DNA from: Tubiluchus corallicola
Taxonomy: Eukaryota; Priapulida; Priapulimorpha; Priapulimorphida; Tubiluchidae
Assembly: GCA_030141605.1 (NCBI GenBank)
Contig: JAQGDQ010000446.1
Coordinates: 64,001-111,751, forward strand
Direction: 5' to 3'
Length of the DNA: 47,751 nucleotides
A model generated the notes under the pieces. That model did not search any database. It saw only the letters and a list, made by a program, of their open reading frames with translations, and was not told the origin of the DNA. The position numbers and the translations under genes were made by a program. Below, in pieces: positions 38,861-47,751 of the stretch. Each line of letters opens with the position of its first letter. The stretch's first letter is position 1.

Positions 38861-39946
38861 GTGACAGCGCGTGCAATAATAGAAAACTACACATTCAACA
38901 TAGATGATGTTTTATGCTGTCATTATTAACAAACTAATGGTAAATAAAAGCGAACACACATTGCATGTTGAACTTTTTTGCACTTAAAATAGATTGTGTG
39001 CATTGCAAATAAGCGTAATATCATCTGAGTAAATATTAGCAAACATAATGAGACACAACAAAATGACGCTATGTTTCAGTTGTTGAAGCAATACACTTTA
39101 ATATTCTTTTTGCACTTTCATTATAAAGTTGGAAATTCATGAAGTTTTTCAATATAAGTCTTTCTAGTCAAAATTGTAACCAGGCTAATGTATTCTCAGC
39201 TACTAAAGGTAGCCGAATTAAACATACATATAAAACAGATACATATAATGCAATCAATATATACATATACACTGTACATATATATATATATGTTTGGGCT
39301 TTCAAAACCAAATTTGAAGCTCGATTAAATTTTGCTCTTTCTCTGCTCCTTATTTGCGAAAACATATCATTCCATCTAAACATAAGAAAGTAGTGCCAAA
39401 AATAGCAAAAAATAATAATAGCCAAAAGTCAATTTTACATAATTAAGAGTTGTACACTGCACTGTCATATTAATTAATGCCTAGCTGTTATTTTAAACTA
39501 AATTTAAGTTTTTTAAAGTAATTATGAGGATATACACACGTTATTAGCCCCAAATCATGAGCAATTGTAAACAGATAACGACAATATCTTATAACTGTAA
39601 CATAATGTACCCCCCCCAACCCGATGTATTGTGTTTTGCAATGTACAACCTTGCAACTATAATGATGTAATTCGATAATAAATGTGCGCTTTTTGAAATA
39701 AACAACGTTGAATCTCGAAAACCTCAGTAGCACAAAACTAACTGTTAAAATACTGGTTCTCTGTTGATACTTTTATAATTATTAAAAGATAAGTAGGCCT
39801 TACACATGATCAAATTTTTGTTCAGTTGTCACATTGAAAAAACGTATCGTTTTCTTAACTCTAGTATTGGAAAACGAGATTTTACAAACGGTCATTTCAA
39901 GGAACAAGCAATATACTTTTAGCCACCAGAGATAATCTGGTTGATG
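38861..39946. other. Gene-free AT-rich stretch
   Basis: Short (TA)n near 39280. ORFs at 39139-39425 and 39488-39733 have no domain or splice context. Nothing else seen. Confidence 0.35.
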
Positions 39947-39950
39947 TTAA

Positions 39951-40399
39951 CCCTTTCATACCCGTTGTATTCCGTGGGATACGCGAATATTTTCTGCCTT
40001 TAAAATTAATAAAATTTTAAAACTGACAATTATTTGATCTGTTAACAGTTATTTTGATTTAAGCCAATACCAATAGACTAAAAATGGTGATAAAATGGCA
40101 AACTAGAAAATCTACATAGCATAAAAAACTGTGCAAGGTACAGTACTTTAGAGAAGACTTTGTACAGATCTGCATAGCATGCATACTAAATGTCTTAAAA
40201 TTTATCAGCAGTTGCAAAATGAAGCCGATTTTATGCTTCCATTGAATCCCAATGTATCCCGTGGGATACAGGCTATATTTAGCACACGGGTACAGGTAGA
40301 AGAAAAATAATTAATATGTGTAAACAAGATGGACATACTGAACAAAAGTACCAAGCCAAATTTTTTTTCTTATTAAAAAATAATTTGGGACTGAAAGGG
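39951..40399. mobile_element. piggyBac-type MITE, copy 2 (TTAA TSD)
   Basis: Starts CCCTTTCATACCCGTTGTAT, ends GACTGAAAGGG, flanked by TTAA at 39947-39950 and 40400-40403. Same orientation as, and closely similar to, the element at 14665-15124 (449 versus 460 bp), including the GTATCCCGTGGGATAC near-palindrome at 40254-40269. Confidence 0.88.
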
Positions 40400-40789
40400 T
40401 TAAAACTGAGTTTGAAAATGGGATGTGTATTTTTGTACTGAAACAACGTAATAGTATATAAATTTGTACGTAAATATTAAACTAACAACTCTCTATATTA
40501 AGTTATTGGATATGACTAAAGCATTCGATTGGATTAGGCTTTTACGCACACTGTAAGAATTTATGGCATACAAATCAAAAAAATTAATCATTAACATAAT
40601 TTTTAAAGGTCAAACCTCTAATTCCATTAAGGACGTAATGGTATGAAATATGGTGATTTTTTTTCTGCACATTTCATTCAGTTGTTTCATAAATAATCAA
40701 CTCATTAGGCACAAAAGTGCAAATTTTCTACCCACGCTTACTATATCATAAGTTTTGTATCTTTCCTATTTTCGTACCCACATTTGTAG

Positions 40790-41290
40790 GACTACCAACG
40801 TGAAACGAACTGAACCAGAGCAAACAAAACCAATCTAACCAAATCAGTCAAATCCAGCTCAACATACACAGCACCCCACTCGACACAAAGCCAAAAGAAA
40901 TAAACACAAACCATACCAAAATACCATGGCAAACCAAGCCAAACGGAACCTAACCAAACACAAAGCCAAGTATAAGAAGAGCCGAACCAAAATATATAAA
41001 AAACAAACAAAACAAAACGCACATCCCAAATTAAACCAACATAGACTAACAAGCCAAACCAAACCAAGGCAATTTGAAGCTTAACAAGGTTCGTTAAACT
41101 TGAAACTACCAATGTTGGTGTTAAGCTAAAACGAAAACGAAAAACAAGGTTTGAGATTCTATATGCTAACTAAAGTATAACATGTTACCGCGTCACTTCA
41201 TGCAAAATCACACCACACCACAACAAACGAGTCAAACTAAACCAAAACTAAGTATAGCAAACCAGCCACGTCAATTCGTATCGTCAAGCA
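40790..41290. repeat. Degenerate (AACCA)n-like pentamer region
   Basis: Many AAACCAAACC, AAGCCAAACC and AACCTAACC words in a C/A-only strand bias, as in an old, mutated pentanucleotide satellite. The G/V/W/L-rich minus-strand ORF at 40792-41112 is a by-product. Confidence 0.7.
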
Positions 41291-41557
41291 CCTTAAGTAA
41301 ACTAAGAAATTCAGTAATAATAAATAACTATTTGAAAATATCAATTTGTACGTGAGAAGAATAAGATAAGAACCACAATATTCGTGCGAGATATTGCATG
41401 CATCTACTTATGCTTTGTTTTTTGTTTGGTTGACTATATAAACTAGAAATTTTGCACTACTTGTGCTTAACTGTTGTACTTGTTTCTTTCTCCCTGCAAA
41501 TTACACATTAAAAATAAATTAGGCTGTAAATCAAGCGTGCAAAAAATAGGTCTAGCC

Positions 41558-41974
41558 CAGGGGTGCGCGGCCCGGGCAATTAATTGAGTGTATCCAGCTG
41601 AAGTCCGTGCCACGAGCCCAAAGATAGTGCGGGTAGTTTTTTTACTAGATCGGATGCCATTAACCCTTACAAGACGGTTGTAGCTTAACAACACTGTACT
41701 ACACAGACTGTGTGATACACATTACTAACATGCATTGTAATGAAATTATTACTATCTGTTCTGAAAGTAGAAATATATGGTTTGTAATATAAATTTTAAT
41801 AACTTCTAAAATAGTTTCTTGAGTGTAGTACTAATGATGTACGCAGGTCGGATGAAAAAAAAATCGTTATTAGGCCTTTCTGTACTTGGCTCCTTGATCA
41901 AACTGCCTGTGGCCCGCAGGAATTGTGGGACAGTTTAATGTGGCCCAGCTAGTCAGATAATTTGCACACCCCTG
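41558..41974. mobile_element. hAT-type MITE, different family (417 bp, 8-bp TSD)
   Basis: Termini CAGGGGTGCGC and GCACACCCCTG, flanked by the perfect 8-bp duplication GTCTAGCC (41550-41557 and 41975-41982). It contains GTGGCCCGCAGG near its right end, as in Charlie-like hAT MITEs. It lies 36 bp beyond the stop codon of the minus-strand pentraxin gene, so it would be in its 3' UTR. Confidence 0.9.
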
Positions 41975-42010
41975 GTCTAGCCGCAGTAGCTTGTGCTACA
42001 CAATTGAAGG

Positions 42011-45000
42011 TTACATTTTAGGACACGTGAGTTCTGCAGTTTTCTTCACCACCTCTCCATGCAACGTTCCATGGTTGACATCACACCAAGCGAACACGTT
42101 TCCACCACTTGCATAACAGTCAACATACAAGTTACCGATTTCTTCAGCTGTTAGTTGATAATCGTAGAAGTTCATGCCTGTTAGTGAACCCACATAAGCT
42201 TCATCAGCGTCAAGACTCTCATCCGGATACGAATCGGCATCTTGTCCAACTAGTAACATTCCATGAGGGGCAATTTCTTCGCCAACCGTATCATCATTCG
42301 TCCCAGTAAACTTTAGATTTCCGTCCATGTAAAGCTTATGACCATCAGCTTTCTTGTTCGACCAGAGAAGACACAAGTGGTGCCATTCATCAACGAATAA
42401 AGGCATATTGTAATCCAAGTATATGTACTCCGATTCCCTGTAAAATCAAATTGTAGTACTTTGCTCTATAATCAGAGATAATTGAGATAATTTTAGCTCT
42501 TAATAAGCCTTTTCCCCGTTTCGTTGTGCGCACGCGCAGTTGCGCTAGGTCAAACGTTAAGTGTACCACAGCAGTGCGTCTTAACTACAACCGTCACGTG
42601 ACGTGTGGGTAAAGCAAAGCCGTCTGCCGCATCAGTGCAGTAACCAGTTTTTTTACATTGACATTACGTAATTATTCATTAGTCGGTGCACAGTGTGATT
42701 TATTAGCAGGATATTTCGTGAAAACAACAAAAAATGAACTAGGTAGGGTCCTAGCTAGTTGTTAAAACTGTTACTATATCAAGAGAATGGGTTGCGAAGC
42801 ATTGTCAAGTATACACAAATGCTTTGTCTGGTATACTTAACCTTTGACCTTTTCACGATCATCATCAATCGTTAAAACTGTGAAAAAGCTTATCTATTGA
42901 TTGTTATAAAAGCTAATGAGTTTTATTTATATAACACTGTGAACAGGATAGGTACTTAGTGCAATAAGTTGATCGCGCGTGTACCATTCACGAAGCTGTA
43001 TTAATTTAGCGGTGCGTCTAGTGATGGAACTTTCGTTTTAGTTCCTCTAGTCGATTTTTTCGGAAATAAAAATTTAGTAAGTTTGCATGTAGCCACAATG
43101 TCTAATTTTAATCTTAGCCTTTTTTACATGTTTGTGATTGCAAAATCTCTTTGTCAGTTCAATCGTTTTGTTCATTTGAATGCTGTAATTAAGTATGAAT
43201 CAACTGAATCAGATATTATGTTTGCATTTTGTGTACAAACATAGGCCTATTTTAAGGTATAATTTCTTAGTGCATTATACTTTAATCATGACTTTAATTT
43301 TTTGCTAATTTAACTATTTTGTATTTTGCCACTAACTACGGCCAAATCAGGTTGAAAACACCGGTTCTCGCTTGATCACCAAAGTTAACCAACGTAGAGC
43401 CTGGTTAGTGCTTGGATGGATGACCGCCTGGGAATACCAGGTGCTGTAGGCTTGAGGGATGCCCACACTGTATCTCGACACTAGGTGGAGGAGCTGTACA
43501 AGCAGCCAACGGCTAGAGGGCGGAGGAGGTCAAGTGACCCAACGGCCATGTGTAGAGGAGTAAACCTTCCAAATCAGGAGTGGAGCCCCGAAGGCAGACC
43601 AGTGCAGCATGCTCACTGACTCCGGCAGCTCCTGCAGCCATGTGTAGAGGAGTAAAGCTTCCAAATCAGGAGTGGAGCCCCGAAGGCGGACCAGTGCAGC
43701 ATGCTCACTGACTCTGGCAGCTCCTGCAGCCAACCTGGTGCCAAACGTATCGCTCCGCTTTCTTTTGGACTACACCAACGAGAAAGAGAGGGGGTTCCTG
43801 TTGTCTGGGCAACTCAGGATCTCCATACACTGACCAGGCGTGCGCCCAGGAGACATTCAAGGATCGGACTCTCTTGGTGCACATTCCATTGTCTTCCGAG
43901 ACAGAAGGATGCCAACAACAACAATTTTGCCATTACACATTAATTACCAGTAGATGTTGTTTGTTGCAGAAATTGTTGAAAATTTCACTTTTTCATTACT
44001 ATCTGTGCAGTTGTGCAACTGTAAACTCGCGCAACTTCAAACAAAATTTAAAAGCTTTACTTTCTCGAATTTTCAAATAAATATTTGCATGATTATCATG
44101 ATTACTCTGACAAACTTTGGCTGATACAATCATGTTGCGCAAGTTTGGTGAAGTAGGTGTGAGACCGAGAGTGCTCTTAAGTATTTGCATGATTATCATG
44201 ATTACTCTGACAAACTTTGGCTTATACAATCATGTTGCTGCAAGTTTGGTGAAGTAGGTGTGAGACCGAGAGTGCTCTTACGTATTTGCATGATTATCAT
44301 GATTACTCTGACAAACTTTGGCTTATACAATCATGTTGCTGCAAGTTTGGTGAAGTAGGTGTGAGACCGAGAGTGCTCTTACGTATTTGCATGATTATCA
44401 TGATTACTCTGACAAACTTTGGCTTATACAATCATGTTGCTGCAAGTTTGGTGAAGTAGGTGTGAGACCGAGAGTGCTCTTACGTATTTGCATGATTATC
44501 ATGATTACTCTGACAAACTTTGGCTTATACAATCATGTTGCTGCAAGTTTGGTGAAGTAGGTGTGAGACCGAGAGTGCTCTTACGTATTTGCATGATTAT
44601 CATGATTACTCTGACAAACTTTGGCTTATACAATCATGTTGCTGCAAGTTTGGTGAAGTAGGTGTGAGACCGAGAGTGCTCTTACGTATTTGCATGATTA
44701 TCATGATTACTCTGACAAACTTTGGCTGATACAATCATGTTGCTGCAAGTTTGGTGAAGTAGGTGTGAGACCGAGAGTGCTCTTACGTATTTGCATGATT
44801 ATCATGATTACTCTGACAAACTTTGGCTGATACAATCATGTTGCGCAAGTTTGGTGAAGTAGGTGTGAGACCGAGAGTGCTCTTACGTATTTGCATGATT
44901 ATCATGATTACTCTGACAAACTTTGGCTGATACAATCATGTTGCGCAAGTTTGGTGAAGTAGGTGTGAGACCGAGAGTGCTCTTACATATTTGCATGATT

Positions 45001-47564
45001 ATCATGATTACTCTGACAAACTTTGGCTGATACAATCATGTTGCTGCAAGTTTGGTGAAGTAGGTGTGAGACCGAGAGTGCTCTTATGTATTTGCATGAT
45101 TATCATGATTACTCTGACAAACTTTGGCTTATACAATCATGTTGCTGCAAGTTTGGTGAAGTAGGTGTGAGACCGAGAGTGCTCTTACGTATTTGCAGGC
45201 ATTTGTTAAAGAAAAACCAGGCCCAAACTTCAGGTCAAACCAGTCTACTCTTTAAAATATTGAAAGGGAACATACAATTTCTTAAAGAATGACCTACGTG
45301 AACGAATTATTACAATGCAAAAGTAATTTCGTGTTCCCGCGGCTGGTTCTTCGCTGTTACAGTCATTTCGCCGTTCAAAAATGACACGTGAAAGAATTAT
45401 TACCACCCAAACACAATTTCACGTTCGCGCCACTAGTTCTTCGCTGTTACACGCATTTCGTCATTTGCTAGTTAGATGGGCAATAACACCTGCACTTCGG
45501 AAACGCATTGTATGAAAAACAGGTGCTGTACCTTTCAGTTCAGAGGTGTACGTTTCTGACGTAGTACACACGTTCATGCGTCAAAACAAGGATAAATTTA
45601 AAATTTCAATTTTTATCTTAAAATTTGCCAAGTTTTTGTATGTTACACTGAATGCTGTACCAGTAGAACTGTACTTCAATTTTCCCTGTCGGAAACACGT
45701 TCAACCAGTTCATGGAATCCTTGTACTGTTGAAAATTATGTTCGTTTGTGACATCATCACTAGCTGGGCTCAATCAATCGTTAACTAAGTTTTTAACCTA
45801 TTATCTAATTATCACAAAATGGTACGGCAATATTACTTGTATCAATGTAAATGTATACATTTTACCATACTTCTAAATGGGTTAGGATATGAAAAATCGT
45901 CCTGTTTTGTTTTTGCAGCCGTAATAACACCCACCAGCAAACCATTTTTAAATGAAAACCTTGGCCTTACGATCCGAACAGACGATCACACAAATTTAAT
46001 AATCATCTGCGGAAGTTGGAATTGTACATTTTAATTAGGTGCTGCCATCTATGGGCTAATCCTGTTACATTCTACCAGCTGACTTACCCCCAATATAATT
46101 GTATGGTCCAGTGAATGCATATTTACTGGTTCTCTCCCTATTTTAAAGTAATGGTTGTTGTGAAGCCTGTGCAAGTCTGCATAGGTCACCTATAACTATA
46201 TATACTGACTGGTATTGCTTTCTAGTCACTCTCTCACTCTCAGTGTTCAGTGCAGCAGTCATGCTACTCATGTGTCTTTAATTTTAATAAACACTTTTCT
46301 GTTGTGTGCAGTGCAAATATGTATTATAGATTTTTGGTTCCTATTCATACTTCTCTGTGTCTAAACTCAATCATAACACAGTGAGTGATCAACAACTTCA
46401 AACATGACTTTCACAATCATCCATACCCATTTATCAAAAACTTCAACTTGTCATTATCATCGGGGTACAGCCACAGAGAGATCGCAGCCGATTCGTCAGG
46501 AGTCCCATAAGAAAAGTAAGACTGCTTGTAACTGCTTTGATGGCTTTGTTTCAACCACGTGCAAATTGTAAATTCGGTTATGGCCGCAGGAGCATTAATT
46601 GCTGTAGAAAAGTAGTCCGTGGTACCACTCTCCAAAAAGTCGAGTTCAAATGAGCAGCCTGCAGAAATACAATCGAGGAAACTAAATATGCGTCAACACT
46701 AACATTATTATTGAAAACTAGTGTTCCATTTTAAAATGTTCTTTTCAGCCAAACAAATTGGTTTTCTTAGCTTGAGCACTTTGACTGCTTTCTAAATTCC
46801 TCTTCACTGCAATTCAGTGATGTAACATCCTATTTTATAGGTTTTACACGTCAAATGTAGACACAGGAAAGTTCAAATGTGACTTAGGTAAGTCAAATGT
46901 AGACATAGGAATTTCGAATGTGTATTGGTAACTCAAATGTGACTTAGATAAGTCAAATGTAGATGCATTACTTTGAATAAATCGGTAACTAAGTTATTAA
47001 AGTGCAAATTAGAAAAAGGTAAACCAAAGATAGTGCATCTATTAGTAGGCCTATAAGGTTGTTATTTTAACTTAGAAGCGATTATTAAATTGAAATTAAA
47101 GAAGATTAAATTTAACATCCTTAAACTTTACCACCTATCCACATTTGAGATACCGTTGTCACATTTGACTTGACATGTGTCTACATTTGACTTAACAAAA
47201 GCACTTAAGATTTGTTGAAATCCATTGTTAACACATTTGAACTACCAAAGTCTACACTTGAATTACCAAGACACATTTGAATTACCTAAATCTACATTTG
47301 AGTTAACGCAGGTCTACATTTGACATGCAAAACTTATAAAACCTTATAACTATTCAATTACAGATCAACGCCAGTAACCGTGTGGACAGTCACTCACCAG
47401 TCCAGCAAATAATCAGATTTTACCTGTAACTTCGATAGCGGTGCAAATAGTCCCATCTCCAGTATAACCCTGGTCGCATTTGCAAGTAAAGCTACCGTCA
47501 GTATTTTCACAGACGCCATGTTCCACATCACAGTTATGAGTACCGATTACACATTCATCATTAT
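42011..47564 (-). CDS. EGF-CA plus pentraxin domain protein, C-terminal part (3 exons; 5' end outside window)
   Basis: Exons on the minus strand: 47564-47424 (141 nt, phase 1-1), 46658-46427 (232 nt, phase 1-2) and 42437-42011 (TAA at 42013-42011). Exon 1 is one calcium-binding EGF module, DNDECVIGTHNC...CENTDGSFTCKCDQGYTGDG, with six Cys. Exons 2-3 are a pentraxin domain: CSFELDF start, FTICTWLK, EWHHLCLLW (the pentraxin HxC signature region), DGNLKFTG, GQDADSYPDESLDADEAYVG (Ca-binding region of pentraxins) and a C-terminal GNVFAWCDV. The ORF calls that start at internal TTG or ATG codons are exon fragments. The protein is probably secreted or a membrane ectodomain, binding ligands through calcium. 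The 3' exon follows a 4-kb intron crowded with repeats. Confidence 0.88.
42503..42893. mobile_element. TIR element Z, short copy (391 bp)
   Basis: Shares both ends with 37516-38326: ATAAGCCTTTTCCCCGTTT, GCGCACGCGCAGTT, GTCACGTGAC, and on the right TTAACCTTTGACCTTTTCAC, ATCATCATCAATCG, AACTGTGAAAAAGCTTAT. It is in the large intron of the pentraxin gene. Confidence 0.75.
43334..43453 (+). rRNA. 5S rRNA-like sequence, copy 2, probably a repeat head
   Basis: About 120 bp matching 5S rRNA, with GATGACCGCCTGGGAATACC intact but TTAACCAACG in place of TTAAGCAACG. It lies antisense within a pentraxin intron and continues into the same downstream body as the copy at 338. Confidence 0.6.
43334..43935 (+). 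mobile_element. 5S rRNA-headed composite repeat, copy 2
   Basis: Same order of blocks as 338-795. It also has an internal tandem duplication of about 85 bp (43547-43630 and 43638-43730; CATGTGTAGAGGAGTAAA...AGCTCCTGCAGCC). The end block CCATTGTCTTCCGAGACAGA is followed by AGGATGCCAACAACAACAAT. The ORFs on both strands here are repeat-derived. Confidence 0.65.
44082..45197. repeat. 101-bp satellite, 11 copies
   Basis: Unit begins TATTTGCATGATTATCATGA and ends GAGACCGAGAGTGCTCTTAC. Starts fall at 44082, 44182, 44283, 44384, 44485, 44586, 44687, 44788, 44887, 44986 and 45087. Two variants exist: TTGCTGCAAG (101 bp) and TTGCGCAAG (99 bp), and GGCTTATAC versus GGCTGATAC. The variants cluster at the edges, the interior units being nearly identical, as expected from unequal exchange. 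It is in the pentraxin intron. Confidence 0.97.
45290..45480. repeat. Imperfect tandem pair, about 90 bp
   Basis: GAATTATTACAATGCAAAAG...TTCTTCGCTGTTACAGTCATTTCG is followed by GAATTATTACCACCCAAACA...TTCTTCGCTGTTACACGCATTTCG. Two diverged copies; nature unknown. Confidence 0.7.
46008..46415 (+). mobile_element. Solo LTR (408 bp) beside a pentraxin splice donor
   Basis: Starts TGCGGAAGTTGG and ends TGACTTTCACA, flanked by ATCATC on both sides (46002-46007 and 46416-46421). It shares TAGGTGCTGCCATCTATG, a TATA-type CTATATATACTGACTGG, CACTCTCTCACTCTCAGTG and AATAAA (near 46285) with the LTR at 21332-21839. Its orientation is opposite to the host gene. The right TSD ends at 46421, only six intron bases from the exon end at 46427. 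Confidence 0.85.
46838..47337. mobile_element. Foldback-type element with subterminal TCAAATGT repeats
   Basis: Left ATAGGTTTTACACG-TCAAATGTAGAC and right GTCTACATTTGA-CATGCAAAACTTAT pair over 26 bp with 3 mismatches. Between them, TCAAATGTAGAC/TCAAATGTGACT words repeat at least five times on the left and the inverted CTACATTTGA/CACATTTGA at least seven times on the right. It lies in the intron between the EGF and pentraxin exons. TSD not defined. Confidence 0.72.
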
Positions 47565-47751
47565 CTTAAAAAGCAGACAGGTAAACTAAGGTAGTATCTA
47601 CACAACCAGATCAACTGCTCAACACCTGTTGTACTGTTACCTGTGCAAGTATTGTTATTTGTAATAGTGTGATTTGTAACAAAACAGAAAAATTTACGTC
47701 AAAATTAGACTAATCGTGAGAAAATCTTTGGTAAAATTTAGGCTAATGGCA
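47565..47751 (-). other. Intron upstream of the EGF exon
   Basis: The minus-strand acceptor TTTTTAAG precedes the EGF exon at 47564. No further exon is visible before the window ends. Confidence 0.5.

Noticed and set aside
40792-41112. 106-aa Val/Trp/Leu/Gly-rich ORF resembling membrane protein
   Set aside because: It reads the complementary strand of a degenerate AACCA pentamer region.
43530-43943. Overlapping ORFs on both strands in the 5S-headed repeat
   Set aside because: They come from an internal 85-bp duplication in a repeat also present at 338-795; no protein similarity recognised.

Overview
The window is nuclear DNA from an invertebrate animal. It is AT-rich, the genes have long introns with GT/AG splice sites, and much of the sequence is repeats: solo LTRs, hAT and piggyBac MITEs, LINE fragments, a tRNA-type SINE, 5S-headed repeats and satellites. 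I cannot place the phylum. Gustatory-receptor-like genes together with an EGF/pentraxin gene fit many non-vertebrate metazoans.

Plus-strand genes. Four tandem gustatory-receptor-like (GRL, 7TM) genes are recognisable: the 3' end of one (exons 125-214 and 1224-1316) and three complete three-exon genes (6607-8956, 12053-17019, 33045-35958). The complete genes share one architecture: a large first exon (about 383-389 codons), a 90-nt middle exon and a 108-nt last exon carrying the TY-hydrophobic-QF motif of the Gr superfamily. All introns are phase 0. Decayed duplicates of GRL upstream and flanking DNA lie at 5104-5386 and 9610-10250. A C2H2 zinc-finger gene (28007-28966) lies between the second and third complete GRL genes; its first finger has a stop codon.

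Minus-strand gene. From 47564 down to 42011 lies the 3' part of a secreted or extracellular protein: a calcium-binding EGF module, then a two-exon pentraxin domain ending at a stop codon. Its introns hold a solo LTR within a few bases of a splice donor, a foldback-type element, a 101-bp satellite and a 5S-headed repeat.

Repeat landscape. Insertions with intact target-site duplications include three hAT MITEs (8-bp TSD), two piggyBac-type MITEs (TTAA), two solo LTRs of one family (5- or 6-bp TSD) and a 259-bp retroposon (12-bp TSD). One piggyBac MITE is nested in another repeat. The most unusual structure is a minisatellite of about 68 bp x 16 in the second intron of the GRL gene at 33045-35958. 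Its unit is the 3' end of that gene's own middle exon plus its 5' splice site, so the intron carries about 15 decoy donor regions.
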